Assembly (NCBI GenBank): GCA_002337145.1
Contig: DDFK01000001.1
Coordinates: forward strand, 1,147,501-1,211,500
Source: Chitinophagaceae bacterium UBA1930
GTDB taxonomy: Bacteria > Bacteroidota > Bacteroidia > Chitinophagales > Chitinophagaceae
Direction of reading: 5' to 3'
DNA length: 64,000 nt
Part shown: positions 8,506 to 18,089 of the stretch, piece after piece
Position numbering within the stretch: the stretch's first letter is position 1
Layout: every line of letters starts with the position of its first letter
Made by a program: the position numbers and the translations under genes
The notes under the pieces: model-generated
What the model saw: only the letters and a program-made list of their open reading frames with translations
What the model was told of the DNA's origin: nothing
The model's database searches: none

Positions 8506-9447
8506 ATGAAAAAGATTCTGGCAGACTATTTTTCCTTTTCCAAAAAGGAACGGATTGCGGTATTGATCCTATTATTCCTGATTGCCGGTTTTATTGCCCT
8601 GCCCTATTTTTTTGGCGTCAAGAAAAAACCAGCAATAGCCAATACTGCTTTGCAGCAGCAAATCAGCTCACTGCAAAACAATAAGCAAAACACCGAAGCG
8701 GCAACAACTGCCAATACCGAAGGCAGCAGCCCGTACAGAAAAGAATATGCAGCAACGGGTGGCAGCCCGGTTAAATTCGAGCTGTTCAAATTTGACCCCA
8801 ATACGTTGGATGAAAAAGGTTGGTTAAGGCTTGGCATCAGGGAAAAAACGGCTAAAACAATTCTCAATTACCGCAATAAAGGTGGCAAATTCAAAACACC
8901 GGAAGACCTCCGCAAAATCTGGGGACTGAGAAAAGAAGAAGCAGACAGGATTATACCCTATGCCGTAATTGTTGCAGCACAAGGTAGCTATCAACCATCA
9001 GCATCAACCTATAACAACCGCTACACGGCACCCAATAAAGGAATTGCCACAATGGTAGATATCAATACCGCAACCCCGGAGGATTTTAAAAAATTGCCTG
9101 GCATATACGGTTCGCTACCTTACCGCATCATCAAGTTTAGGCACAAATTAGGCGGCTTTATAACGGTGCAACAGGTAAAAGAAACATGGGGCATGACGGA
9201 TTCTGTTTTTACAAGTATCGCTCCCTATCTGCAATTAAAAAACATGGAGATAAAGAAACTAAACATCAACACTGCAAGCGAGTTCGAGTTAAATGCACAT
9301 CCATATATTGACAAGTACACAGCAAAAGCCATTATAGCTTATAGGGTTCAACATGGCAGTTTTCAATCCTTGCTTGACTTGAAAAAAATAACCATCATCA
9401 ATGACGAAACATTCAATAAAATTTCGCCCTACCTAGCCATTCAATAA
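8506..9447 (+). CDS. Membrane-anchored helix-hairpin-helix (ComEA-like) protein
   Basis: 313 residues from the ATG at 8506; a TTG two codons upstream is also open but less likely. One N-terminal membrane helix (about residues 17-37) is followed by a Gln/Asn/Thr-rich linker. Then come three helix-hairpin-helix modules: GIREKTAKTILNYRNKGGKF (about 92-130), VDINTATPEDFKKLPGIYG (about 184-230) and LNINTASEFELNAHPYIDKY (about 248-300). Each INTA-type motif is the ComEA signature for binding DNA backbone. In competent bacteria ComEA binds incoming DNA outside the membrane; in Bacteroidetes this three-module version is widespread and untested. Its position 34 bases after the MBL gene suggests cotranscription. 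Confidence 0.85.
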   Translation: MKKILADYFSFSKKERIAVLILLFLIAGFIALPYFFGVKKKPAIANTALQQQISSLQNNKQNTEAATTANTEGSSPYRKEYAATGGSPVKFELFKFDPNTLDEKGWLRLGIREKTAKTILNYRNKGGKFKTPEDLRKIWGLRKEEADRIIPYAVIVAAQGSYQPSASTYNNRYTAPNKGIATMVDINTATPEDFKKLPGIYGSLPYRIIKFRHKLGGFITVQQVKETWGMTDSVFTSIAPYLQLKNMEIKKLNINTASEFELNAHPYIDKYTAKAIIAYRVQHGSFQSLLDLKKITIINDETFNKISPYLAIQ

Positions 9448-9452
9448 AATCA

Positions 9453-9483
9453 TTTGGCGAGAAAAAACAAAGTTCTATATTTG
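9453..9483 (+). promoter_or_regulatory. Bacteroidetes-type promoter for the acyl-CoA dehydrogenase gene
   Basis: -33 box TTTG at 9453-9456, 19-base spacer, -7 box TATATTTG at 9476-9483. Both match the consensus TTTG/TAnnTTTG exactly. Transcription should begin near 9490, giving a leader of about 95 bases that contains hairpins. Confidence 0.7.
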
Positions 9484-9488
9484 TAAAA

Positions 9489-9568
9489 CTAACACCCGTT
9501 AGTACGCCTCTAACAATTGCTATATCACTATAATGGTCCCGCAGAATTTTTTTGCGGGATTATTTTTA
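9489..9568 (+). promoter_or_regulatory. Leader with alternative hairpins and a terminator-like stem-loop
   Basis: CTAAC (9489-9493), GTTAG (9498-9502) and CTAAC (9510-9514) allow two mutually exclusive 5-bp stems. They are followed by a 7-bp stem TCCCGCA/TGCGGGA (9537-9543 with 9553-9559) and TTATTTTT, the form of an intrinsic terminator. The whole lies between the promoter and the ATG at 9584. It could be an attenuator of the dehydrogenase, or simply the terminator of the upstream gene placed after a false promoter. Confidence 0.4.
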
Positions 9569-9583
9569 AAGCATACCATAACC

Positions 9584-10726
9584 ATGAACTTTTTAGCTAC
9601 GGAACTTACACAACAAGTGGCACAGTCTGCCAAGGATTTTGCACAGCAATTCATAAAACCGCATGTAATGGAGTGGGACGAAACACAGGAATTTCCTATC
9701 CATATTTTTAAGGAACTGGGCAAGCTGGGCATGATGGGCGTTTTGGTGCCCGAAGAATATGGCGGCACGGGCCTAAGTTATTTTGAATACAACGCCATTA
9801 TACAGGAAATAGCCAAGGTTTGTGGCTCCATCGGCTTAAGCGTTGCTGCACACAATTCACTTTGCACCAACCATATACTCACTTTTGGCAACGAAGAACA
9901 AAAGAAAAAATACTTGCCCAAACTGGCCACAGCAGAATTTATTGGAGCCTGGGGACTAACCGAGCCCAATACGGGCAGCGATGCCGGCAATATGAAAACA
10001 GTGGCTGTAAAAGATGGTAACGACTGGGTAATTAACGGTACCAAAAGCTGGATTACACATGGCAAAAGTGGCGATGTGGCGGTAGTGATTTGCCGTACCG
10101 GCGAAGCAAGAACCAGCGGCAACTCCACTGCGTTTATTGTGGAAAGGGGCACACCTGGCTTCAATGCAGGAAAAAAGGAAAACAAATTGGGCATGCGTGC
10201 CAGCGAAACGGCCGAAATGGTGTTTGACAATTGCCGTATCAGTGATGCACAGCGTTTGGGCGAAGTGGGCGATGGTTTCCGCCAGTCGATGAAGATATTG
10301 GACGGCGGCCGTATTTCCATTGCGGCACTTTCTATAGGCATTGCCAAAGGTGCTTACGAAGCTGCCCTGCAATATTCAAAGGAACGCCACCAGTTTGACC
10401 AGCCAATTTCCAATTTCCAGGGCATCAGCTTTAAACTGGCCGACATGGCCACAGAAATAATGGCTGCCGACCTTTTGGTTTGGCAGAGTTGCGACCTGAA
10501 AGTACGCCATGAAAAAGTGACCAAACAAAGTGCCATGGCAAAATACTATGCCAGCGAGGTTGCTGTAAAAACGGCCAATGATGCCGTGCAGATTTTTGGC
10601 GGTTATGGCTATACCAAAGACTTTCCGGTGGAGAAGCATTACCGCGATGCCAAGCTTTGTACCATTGGCGAAGGCACATCGGAAATACAGAAAATTGTGA
10701 TTGCTAGAGAAGTACTGAACGGGTAA
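9584..10726 (+). CDS. Acyl-CoA dehydrogenase
   Basis: FAD enzyme that oxidises acyl-CoA to trans-2-enoyl-CoA and passes electrons to electron-transfer flavoprotein; fatty or branched-chain acid breakdown. 380 residues from ATG 9584. Order of domains: N-terminal helical, middle beta domain (WGLTEPNTGSDAGNMKT, NGTKSWITHG), C-terminal helical domain with ALSIGIAKGAYEAALQYSKE and the signature QIFGGYGYTKDFPVEKHYRDA. The catalytic base is the Glu at residue 363 in IGEGTSEIQ, the short/medium-chain position. An ATG at 9533 is in frame but would place the coding region across the terminator-like hairpin and adds non-family residues, so I reject it. Substrate chain length cannot be told. Ends with a strong terminator. 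Confidence 0.93.
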   Translation: MNFLATELTQQVAQSAKDFAQQFIKPHVMEWDETQEFPIHIFKELGKLGMMGVLVPEEYGGTGLSYFEYNAIIQEIAKVCGSIGLSVAAHNSLCTNHILTFGNEEQKKKYLPKLATAEFIGAWGLTEPNTGSDAGNMKTVAVKDGNDWVINGTKSWITHGKSGDVAVVICRTGEARTSGNSTAFIVERGTPGFNAGKKENKLGMRASETAEMVFDNCRISDAQRLGEVGDGFRQSMKILDGGRISIAALSIGIAKGAYEAALQYSKERHQFDQPISNFQGISFKLADMATEIMAADLLVWQSCDLKVRHEKVTKQSAMAKYYASEVAVKTANDAVQIFGGYGYTKDFPVEKHYRDAKLCTIGEGTSEIQKIVIAREVLNG

Positions 10727-10748
10727 AAGATATGCTGCATAAACAAAT

Positions 10749-10779
10749 AAAGCCTTCGGTAACGGGGGCTTTTTATTTT
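10749..10779 (+). terminator. Intrinsic terminator after the acyl-CoA dehydrogenase gene
   Basis: 10-bp stem AAAGCCTTCG/CGGGGGCTTT (10749-10758 with 10763-10772, loop GTAA, two G-T pairs), continuing into a T-rich run at 10770-10779. Confidence 0.85.
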
Positions 10780-10837
10780 GGTATATTATTTTAAACGATT
10801 TAGCGTTATATAGGCATTACCCTTTCCTTTAAATACA

Positions 10838-12757
10838 ATGAAACGGACCGGATTTATACTTTTTTTGGCATTCATGCATTATTGCCTGCCCATACTTGCC
10901 CAAAAGGACCAAGTAGGCAATACTGTAAAACTCATTGATTCGCTCAATGAAATGGCATTCAAAGTAAAAAGGTACGATGTAATAAAGGCACTTGACTATT
11001 TGGGCACTTCGCAAAATTTATCTGCCCAGAACAATTACCGCCACGGTTTGGCCGTGGCCTATTTATACGAAGCGGGCATTTACCAGCAAAGCGGTTTTAG
11101 CAACAAGGCACTCTCCATTTATTACAAGGCATTGGAAGAAAGCAAAGCCATTAATGACAGCTTTACCATTGCACGTTGCAACGTACAAATAGCAAGTGCA
11201 TTAAAAGACAATGGCGATTTGGAAGGGGCCCAGAAACTGTATATCGAATCTTTGCAAACATTCCAGAAGCTTAGTAAGTTGCAGGAAGTAATCAATACCA
11301 AAAACAGTATTGGCCAGTTGTACATGTTAAGATCCGACTATAGCCAATCGAAAAAATATTTTAACGAGTCGTTACAGGAGAGCCTGCTTATTCAATATGG
11401 TTATGGCGAAAAAAAGGCTTACCAAAACCTGGGCTTTATAGCCGTTGCCGAAAAGGATTTAATAAAAGCCAGATCTTATTTTTTATCGGCCAAAGCAATT
11501 GATGAAAAGGAAAATGATTTTTATGGATTGGCACTTTCCAATATAAATCTTGCTAAAGTTGCCAAAGAAGAAAAAAATTATACCACTTCGCTCAGTTATG
11601 GGCTAGAAGCCTTTAAAATAGCCAAACAAACCAATGCCACTGCCTTAATGGACAGTGCCATTTTTTTTATAGCCGATGCCTATAAGCAACAGGGCCAGTA
11701 CAACACGGCATCTGCCTGGCAGGATACGTTAATACATATCATGCAGGTTCAAAGCGAAAAAGACAAGCAGTATGCCATCAATTTCATTGATATTTTCAAG
11801 AATCAGGAGCTACAGAAACTAGTTGCACAAAAAAAATTCCTTGAGGCCAACCAAGTAGCCAAAAGCAGGATTGTTATTATTCTGTTGGGAGGCATTATAT
11901 TGATTATTGTAAGCATCATTGCTTTTATAGCCCACAAAAATTATAAGAAGCAACAGCAATTGGGTAAGGAATTACAGGCAAAAAATTCGATTATTGAGAA
12001 GAACGTTTTAACGCTTGATGAACTGAACAAGGCCATATCCGAACAGAATACCAAACTGGAAGATGAGAACAAAATGAAGGACAAGCTGCTTTCCATTATT
12101 TCCCATGATTTACGCCACCCAATGGTGAATACCAAAAGCATTGTAGAGCTGGTAAACATGGGTGTGGTTTCGCAAGAAGAAACCAGGGAACTGATGATTC
12201 AGTTAGAGAACCAGTATGTGAAGAGTATTGGGTTATTGGACAACCTGTTGTTTTGGCTGCGTGGGCAAATGAAGGGCAACAACAGGGACAAGAAGCCGTT
12301 GAGCATACACCAACTTATTAGTGGACTAATAGACGAACAGTCTATGGCTTTTCAAAGTAAAGGCATCAAAATACCGCAGCTTTTATCGGAGACACCCACC
12401 ATTGTTGCAGATAAGGAAATGTTGAAAATCGTATTCAGGAACCTGATCAATAATGCCATCAAGTTTTCGCAGGTAAACGGCATCATCAGTATTCAATGGT
12501 ACCAGCAAAACCGTTCCTTATATGTATCAGTAAAAGACAATGGCGTGGGCATGGATGCTGATACGTTATCTAAGGTAAATGCCAAAACCTATTACTCCAC
12601 AGCAGGTACATCTAAAGAAAAGGGTACCGGTTTTGGCCTGATTCTTTGCAGGGATTTAGTGGCCAACCATAATGGCGAATTATTGATTGAAAGCGAGGTT
12701 GGTAAGGGTAGCACGTTTACGGTAAGGTTGCCCATAGATGATGAAGCAGGCAATTAG
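10838..12757 (+). CDS. TPR-containing sensor histidine kinase
   Basis: 639-residue inner-membrane kinase. Signal peptide at residues 1-22 (ending ILAQ), then a periplasmic region of tetratricopeptide repeats (about 45-320; e.g. GFSNKALSIYYKALEES, QLYMLRSDYSQSKKYFNES). One membrane helix near 345-367 is followed by a coiled coil to about 415. The HisKA dimerisation domain has the phospho-acceptor H423 in SIISHDLRHP. The ATPase domain has the N box NLINNAIKF, G1 box DNGVGMD and G2 box GTGFGLILCRDLV. The kinase is therefore complete. No response regulator is adjacent, so it is an orphan; the partner is unknown. TPR sensors of this kind are common in Bacteroidetes. ATG start clear, preceded by a 59-base spacer after the upstream terminator. 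Confidence 0.92.
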   Translation: MKRTGFILFLAFMHYCLPILAQKDQVGNTVKLIDSLNEMAFKVKRYDVIKALDYLGTSQNLSAQNNYRHGLAVAYLYEAGIYQQSGFSNKALSIYYKALEESKAINDSFTIARCNVQIASALKDNGDLEGAQKLYIESLQTFQKLSKLQEVINTKNSIGQLYMLRSDYSQSKKYFNESLQESLLIQYGYGEKKAYQNLGFIAVAEKDLIKARSYFLSAKAIDEKENDFYGLALSNINLAKVAKEEKNYTTSLSYGLEAFKIAKQTNATALMDSAIFFIADAYKQQGQYNTASAWQDTLIHIMQVQSEKDKQYAINFIDIFKNQELQKLVAQKKFLEANQVAKSRIVIILLGGIILIIVSIIAFIAHKNYKKQQQLGKELQAKNSIIEKNVLTLDELNKAISEQNTKLEDENKMKDKLLSIISHDLRHPMVNTKSIVELVNMGVVSQEETRELMIQLENQYVKSIGLLDNLLFWLRGQMKGNNRDKKPLSIHQLISGLIDEQSMAFQSKGIKIPQLLSETPTIVADKEMLKIVFRNLINNAIKFSQVNGIISIQWYQQNRSLYVSVKDNGVGMDADTLSKVNAKTYYSTAGTSKEKGTGFGLILCRDLVANHNGELLIESEVGKGSTFTVRLPIDDEAGN

Positions 12758-12784
12758 ATGGAGTAACCATAAAGTAAGTTAATT

Positions 12785-14242
12785 CTATTGTATTTTCTGT
12801 GGCACCAACCTGCCTCCTTCCTGTCCACCCCTGATGCCACCTTCATGGTACTCTGCATCCTGGTTCACATTCCATACATCGTATAGTTCCTCGCCAGCAA
12901 TAATATTCTTGGCAGCAAGCATTGCTGTCATCATGCTATGATCCTGGTTATTGTATTTATGCATTCCGTTGCGGCCAACCAGGTACAGCCCTTTATAAGG
13001 TTGCAGTCCTTGCCGTACCGTAGCAATATGTTCTTTATATAGCTGATCGTACACCGGGTATGCTTTGGGTTGCCTTACCACATAACCTTCCACTACCTGT
13101 TCTGCCTTTACCAGCCCAATCTGTTGCATTTCTTTTGTGGCTAAAGCAATCAGGGTCTCGTTGCTGCTTTGCCATAAACCATCTCCTTCAAAACAAAAAT
13201 ATTCCAGGCCATAGCAGGCATATTTTTGGTCGGGCACCATATAGGGGCTCCAACTTTTAAAGTTCTGTATACGGCCCACTTTTACTTCGGGGTCGTGTAT
13301 ATATATCCAGTTATCGCTAAAGGAATCCTTGTCGTTGCAAATCAGTACCACGGTCAAAAAGTCGCGGTAGTTCAGTTTTTGCGATGCTTCAATTGAAGCT
13401 GATGGCAACAGCGGAGTAATGGCAGTAACCAGTTCACGCATGGGTGCAGACGACAGTACATAATTGAACCCGTCGAACACTTGGTTGCCAGCGGTTATGG
13501 CCCACTGTTGGTTTTCGTAATGCAGGCCGGTAACATCACTATCCATTTTTATTTCAACACCCATGGCCAGACATTTATCCCGGCAGGTTTCCCACATCAT
13601 GCCCGGTCCTTTTTTGGGGTAGCGAAAAGAATCAATCAATGTCTTGATAACATTGTCCTTGTTTGTGTCTTTGGGTTTGAAGAACGCATTTTTAATGGCA
13701 CTGCTCAATGATAGCCCTTTGATACGTTGTGCAGCCCAGTCAGCAGAAATTTCCTTGCAACTAATGCCCCAGAGTTTTTCCGAATAGGTTTTGAAGAATA
13801 TGCTGTATAACCTTTTGCCAAATTGGTTGCTTACCCAATCTTCAAAATTCAGCGGGTTCTTTACAGGTGCAATCTTTGCTTTCATATAGCTCAGCACACA
13901 TAAGGCCGATTCGAGGAGCCCAAGTTTTTTCAATGCCTCAAAAGCAGCCAGCGGGTAGGAGAAAAAATTCTTATTGTAGTAAATGCGTGAGCTTCTGGGC
14001 CGTTCAAGCATTTCGTCGCCCAGTATCTCTGTCCAGAAATCTTCTACCTCTTTGCTTTTGGAGAAGAAACGGTGGCCGCCAATATCAAAATGAAAGCCTT
14101 TATAGTTTTCGGTGCGGGAGATGCCGCCCACATAAGTTGCTTCCTTTTCGAATATGGTTACAGGTACACCAGCTTTTGCAAGCAGATAGGCAGCAGTTAA
14201 ACCAGCAGGGCCAGCACCAATAATAGCAACTCTTTTATCCAT
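12785..14242 (-). CDS. FAD-dependent NAD(P)-binding oxidoreductase, amine-oxidase/UDP-galactopyranose-mutase-like
   Basis: 485 residues. N-terminal dinucleotide-binding motif VAIIGAGPAGLTAAYLL (residues 5-21), then GGISRTENYKGFHFDIGGHR, typical of the flavin amine-oxidase superfamily branch close to protoporphyrinogen oxidase and UDP-galactopyranose mutase. The C-terminal FAD contact is YLVGRNGMHKYNNQDHSM. Members of this subgroup often sit in polysaccharide or lipid loci, but the substrate is not established. A neighbouring short-chain dehydrogenase lies 156 bases upstream on the same strand. It converges on the kinase gene with a 27-base gap and no visible terminator. Confidence 0.82.
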   Translation of the reverse strand: MDKRVAIIGAGPAGLTAAYLLAKAGVPVTIFEKEATYVGGISRTENYKGFHFDIGGHRFFSKSKEVEDFWTEILGDEMLERPRSSRIYYNKNFFSYPLAAFEALKKLGLLESALCVLSYMKAKIAPVKNPLNFEDWVSNQFGKRLYSIFFKTYSEKLWGISCKEISADWAAQRIKGLSLSSAIKNAFFKPKDTNKDNVIKTLIDSFRYPKKGPGMMWETCRDKCLAMGVEIKMDSDVTGLHYENQQWAITAGNQVFDGFNYVLSSAPMRELVTAITPLLPSASIEASQKLNYRDFLTVVLICNDKDSFSDNWIYIHDPEVKVGRIQNFKSWSPYMVPDQKYACYGLEYFCFEGDGLWQSSNETLIALATKEMQQIGLVKAEQVVEGYVVRQPKAYPVYDQLYKEHIATVRQGLQPYKGLYLVGRNGMHKYNNQDHSMMTAMLAAKNIIAGEELYDVWNVNQDAEYHEGGIRGGQEGGRLVPQKIQ

Positions 14243-14398
14243 TCAGAAACTCCATTCTTTAAAGTGGGTGAAAATATCACTTACACATGAATTAGAAAAA
14301 TTAGGCAGTAATTCATTTTGAATTTATTGACAGGCCCTGCCTGCTGAAAATGGCTGTACTGAAGGGATGAAGATTTTACAATAGAAGACCATTTTCAT

Positions 14399-15157
14399 TT
14401 ACTCTCTATGAAAATAAACGGCATCGGCCTGGGCGGTGCAGGTAACTACCAGGTCGTTGATGCATACATTGGGTGGCAATGTGGCACAGTAATAGGCAAT
14501 ATCGGCCACATCATGGGCATGTAAGGGTGTAAGTCCTGTGTAGGTCTGTTTGGCCTTTTCTTCATTGCCATGAAAACGCACCATGGCAAATTCGGTTTCT
14601 GCCGCACCAGGGTGGATTGCAGTAACTTTTATTTTATGCTGCAGCAGGTCTATCCGCATGGTGTGGCTAATGGCATCTACGGCGGCTTTGCTTCCGCAAT
14701 ACACATTGCCAAACTGGTACATTTCTTTTGCAGCAACGGAGCCCATATTAATGATATGTCCTTTCTTGTTTTCTATCATAAAAGGCAGCACGGCTTTGGA
14801 AACATACAACAGCCCATTTACATTGGTTTGTATCATGGTATCCCAATCGTCCAGACTAGCATTTTCAAAACTGTCCCTACCCAATGCAAGGCCTGCATTG
14901 TTTATCAGCACATCAATGTTTTTCCATTCATGGGGTATGCTGCCAATAGTGGCAGTTACTTCGTCCCTTTTCTGTACATCAAATACCAAGGGCAGTACGG
15001 CTATCCCATATTTGTCCGTTAGTTCATTGGCAAGTGCAAGTAACCTTTCCTTTCTTCTGCCAGTAACAATGCAGTTCCATTTATTGGCCGCAAATTTTTC
15101 TGCCATTGCCTTTCCAAAACCCGATGTGGCACCGGTAATCAATACAATTCTGTTCAT
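14399..15157 (-). CDS. Short-chain dehydrogenase/reductase (YdfG-like)
   Basis: NAD(P)-dependent oxidoreductase, 252 residues from the ATG at 15155-15157. The Rossmann motif TGATSGFG comes directly after the start (residues 8-15), and the NNAGLA motif, catalytic Ser in INMGSVAA and YCGSKAAVD (Tyr-X3-Lys) follow in the classical order. The RRKERLLALANEL segment suggests NADP preference. Closest general type is the YdfG family (3-hydroxy acid/serine dehydrogenases), but the substrate is inferred only. An upstream in-frame ATG (15178) would add seven residues not seen in this family. Confidence 0.9.
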   Translation of the reverse strand: MNRIVLITGATSGFGKAMAEKFAANKWNCIVTGRRKERLLALANELTDKYGIAVLPLVFDVQKRDEVTATIGSIPHEWKNIDVLINNAGLALGRDSFENASLDDWDTMIQTNVNGLLYVSKAVLPFMIENKKGHIINMGSVAAKEMYQFGNVYCGSKAAVDAISHTMRIDLLQHKIKVTAIHPGAAETEFAMVRFHGNEEKAKQTYTGLTPLHAHDVADIAYYCATLPPNVCINDLVVTCTAQADAVYFHRE

Positions 15158-15261
15158 ATATATAGTTGAAGCATCCATGCCCTATTGCAACATGCAAATA
15201 AAAATGGAGAAGCTTAGATAAAAATACAAGTAGCCGGAGCAATTTATACGAAAGGTTGTCA

Positions 15262-17928
15262 TTATTGGATCAGTACCACCGTACCTTTTCTGAAAACAGC
15301 TTTGCCTGCATAATCGGTGCCCTGTGCCATGAACACATAGGTACCCGACTGTTGTGGCGTACCGCCAAAACTGCCGTCCCAACCTTTGTCAAATTCCCTG
15401 GTCTCAAAAAGCATTTGCCCCCAGCGGTTGAATACCCTGAAATAGTCCAGCTTTACAATGCCCACACATATGGGTTTCAGTATATCATTCTTGCCATCCC
15501 TGTTGGGTGTAAAGGCAGTAGGCACAAAAATATCAGGCTCTGTTTTAAATACTTTCACCACAATATCATCCTGCCCAATACAGCCTTCTTTGGTGGTAAC
15601 GAGTACATGGTATTTAATGGAGTCTGCAGTAATGTTTATGGTAGCAATGGGATTTTGCAGTGTATCGTTGTTCAAGGCAAAATTGGGTGTCCATAAAAAG
15701 TGCGTTCCCGTGCCTGCATTGGTGGCAACAAACATTTGTAAGGGTTGGTTTATTACTACGGCTGTATCTCTTCCGGCATTGGCCGTTATTGGCGGAATGA
15801 CCACAACCGTTACCGTGTCTTTTACAGGTTTAGGGCAACCAACCGTATCGGTTACACTTAAAATATACAATGTTGTTTTACTAGGGCCTGCAATGGGGTG
15901 CAGTGTATTTGCATTCAACAGTGAGGCCACTGGCGTCCATGAAAAGCTGGAACCAACAATGGTTGCGTTTAACTGTATCTTATCGCCAAAGCATATTGGT
16001 GCAACATCTGTAACATTTACTTGTGGGTAAGGGGCCACTTTTACATAAACGGAATCATGGTCCTGGCATTTGCCCAAATTGGCCTTTACATAATATTTGG
16101 TGTGAATGAGTGGCTGCACCAATGGGTACTTTACGGGGTCAACCGGTACACCCGTTGATGCCGTCCATAAATAACTCAGGGCATAACTTACCGGATGCAG
16201 CCGGAATGTATCTGTTTGGCAGATGGCCGTATCCGGTCCGGCATCAACTGTTATAAAATTAAGTACGTTTACTTTTATAGAGTCTTTGTTGATGCAGCCG
16301 TTGTTGTTAACGGTTACCACATAAGTGGTTGTGTCTTTAGGAAACACAAGCGGGTTCTGCATGTTGGGGTTCACAATGGAATTGGGGGTGCTGGGGTTTG
16401 CCACCCAAGTATAGTTGCCACCATTGGCATTTGCTATAAGTTTTAATGTGTCTATGCTACAAATAAGCGTGTCTTTAAAAGGCAGTTGAATCTGCGGCTT
16501 ATCTGCAACAACCAGATCGATGGTGGTATCTTTTTCGCAGCCCTTGGTATTTGTTGCGTAAAGGTGAACACTGTATGTACCAACCGCAGGATAGGTATAA
16601 GTAGGGTTGGGCAGGTAAGATGTATCGGCCAAAGTTGTCAGGTCGCCAAAATTCCATTTGGTGGTATCAACCGTACCATAAGCCGTAAAAGTGGTGCTGG
16701 TAAACTGGTATGGGTTTAAATAACAGCTACCGGCCACTGTAAATTTGGGAACAAAACCCGGAAAGACATATACTTGCTTGGAAGCAGAATCCTGACAGCC
16801 TCCAGTTGCAGTTACTTTTAGTTTTACGGTATATATGCCAATGCTGGTGTATGTGTATGGAGGAGGCTGCGGCTGGGTAGATGAGCCACCATCGCCAAAG
16901 GTCCAGAGATAGGATTGTATATTGGCTGATGGTGCCAGGTTGCTAAAGGAAAACGTAAAGCCATCGCAGGTTCTTTCGTCAGGGCCAACGTTTGGTGCAA
17001 CACCCGTACAGTCGCCAATCTTTAAAATGAAATCTTTCCGGTGCTCGTTTATTTTCTGTCCGTTCCTCCATTCTTCCACAGCCACACATACTACATAGTA
17101 GCCTGCAGTAACAGGAGCCGTACCGCTTACCACACCGGTATGCGTATCAATTGAAACACCAGAACCCAAAGGGCTTGAGCTGGTGTAGGGTGGTATATAA
17201 TCCAAGGATGTTAGCGACAGTACACCAGGCGGGCCTATTGAGCTAAATGGGTCTGGCACACTAGATGAGCCACTAACACCATCGTAAGCAGGGGCAAATT
17301 TGTAAGCAAGCGAATCGCCATCGGCATCGGTGGCACTGTAGTTAATGGAGAAGGGTGAGTTTTTACAAATGATTGCCGTATCCCTCACCACAAATTGTGG
17401 GCTGCTGTTATAACCTGTTGGCAATACATTGGTTCCTGGAATTGATGTGATGAATGTGCCACCTGTATTGGTTTGGGAATTTACATTCTGAATACCGAGC
17501 CTTCTTGTGTACCTCGTCCAGGCAAGCACATAACCATTGGTGCTTCTTGGCAAGTCTATTATTCCCGTCCAGGTACCTACATCGTAACAAGCATTCACAT
17601 CACCCGTGAGGCAAGGATTTGCGGCAGGGTTGTTGGCTATTTGCGGGGCATTGCCCGAGAACTGGGCCGTTAATTGCAAGGATGAAAAAAATGTAAGGCC
17701 GGCAGCATTGTAAATTCCAACATTGGGTGTTTCTATGGAGAGCTCGGCACCTGAACCACCAGTAGAATTACATTGCCTGAAAAGCCTCATTGTAATACGG
17801 TACTTATCTGAATTGGGTGCTGCACCATCCCCTATCCTTTCATAAAACAATTCACCACCAGAAATATGCGTGGCAAAAGATGAAGTAGACGCAAGTAAGC
17901 AAGCAATTATTATCAGAAGTTTCCTCAT
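15262..17928 (-). CDS. Secreted PKD-domain protein with type B T9SS sorting domain (copy 2)
   Basis: 888 residues from ATG 17926-17928 (a farther ATG at 17943 adds five residues ahead of the signal peptide). Signal peptide MRKLLIIIACLLASTSSFA, then an N-terminal domain beginning THISGGELFYE, two PKD-type segments (YLWTFGDGG and TKWNFGDLTT, about residues 340-500), and several Ig-like repeats in which DTxIC and YYV motifs recur. The C-terminal ~85 residues (FVPTAFTPNRDGKNDIL ... FNRWGQMLFETREF ... GTYVFMAQGTDYAGK) match the gliding-motility-associated CHU_C/TIGR04131 type B sorting domain, so export through the type IX system is expected. Probably a cell-surface adhesin or structural protein; no catalytic domain is seen. 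It is a tandem paralogue of the gene at 18090. Confidence 0.88.
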   Translation of the reverse strand: MRKLLIIIACLLASTSSFATHISGGELFYERIGDGAAPNSDKYRITMRLFRQCNSTGGSGAELSIETPNVGIYNAAGLTFFSSLQLTAQFSGNAPQIANNPAANPCLTGDVNACYDVGTWTGIIDLPRSTNGYVLAWTRYTRRLGIQNVNSQTNTGGTFITSIPGTNVLPTGYNSSPQFVVRDTAIICKNSPFSINYSATDADGDSLAYKFAPAYDGVSGSSSVPDPFSSIGPPGVLSLTSLDYIPPYTSSSPLGSGVSIDTHTGVVSGTAPVTAGYYVVCVAVEEWRNGQKINEHRKDFILKIGDCTGVAPNVGPDERTCDGFTFSFSNLAPSANIQSYLWTFGDGGSSTQPQPPPYTYTSIGIYTVKLKVTATGGCQDSASKQVYVFPGFVPKFTVAGSCYLNPYQFTSTTFTAYGTVDTTKWNFGDLTTLADTSYLPNPTYTYPAVGTYSVHLYATNTKGCEKDTTIDLVVADKPQIQLPFKDTLICSIDTLKLIANANGGNYTWVANPSTPNSIVNPNMQNPLVFPKDTTTYVVTVNNNGCINKDSIKVNVLNFITVDAGPDTAICQTDTFRLHPVSYALSYLWTASTGVPVDPVKYPLVQPLIHTKYYVKANLGKCQDHDSVYVKVAPYPQVNVTDVAPICFGDKIQLNATIVGSSFSWTPVASLLNANTLHPIAGPSKTTLYILSVTDTVGCPKPVKDTVTVVVIPPITANAGRDTAVVINQPLQMFVATNAGTGTHFLWTPNFALNNDTLQNPIATINITADSIKYHVLVTTKEGCIGQDDIVVKVFKTEPDIFVPTAFTPNRDGKNDILKPICVGIVKLDYFRVFNRWGQMLFETREFDKGWDGSFGGTPQQSGTYVFMAQGTDYAGKAVFRKGTVVLIQ

Positions 17929-18089
17929 ACTGTATAATTCCAAAGTGGTGAAAATACAAAAGGTTTGTCTTGTACCACCTTTTACCTAAAGGTTTTAACG
18001 ATTGCAGATAAAGATAAAAATCAGCCAGGCTTCGCTGCTTTGTTCGTGTAATAGGCAGGGCAACGGGTTTTGCTTAGTGTCTAGGAATA

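Noticed and set aside
9533..9583. Upstream ATG extension of the acyl-CoA dehydrogenase
   Set aside because: It would translate through the terminator-like hairpin and adds residues not seen in the family; ATG 9584 fits better.
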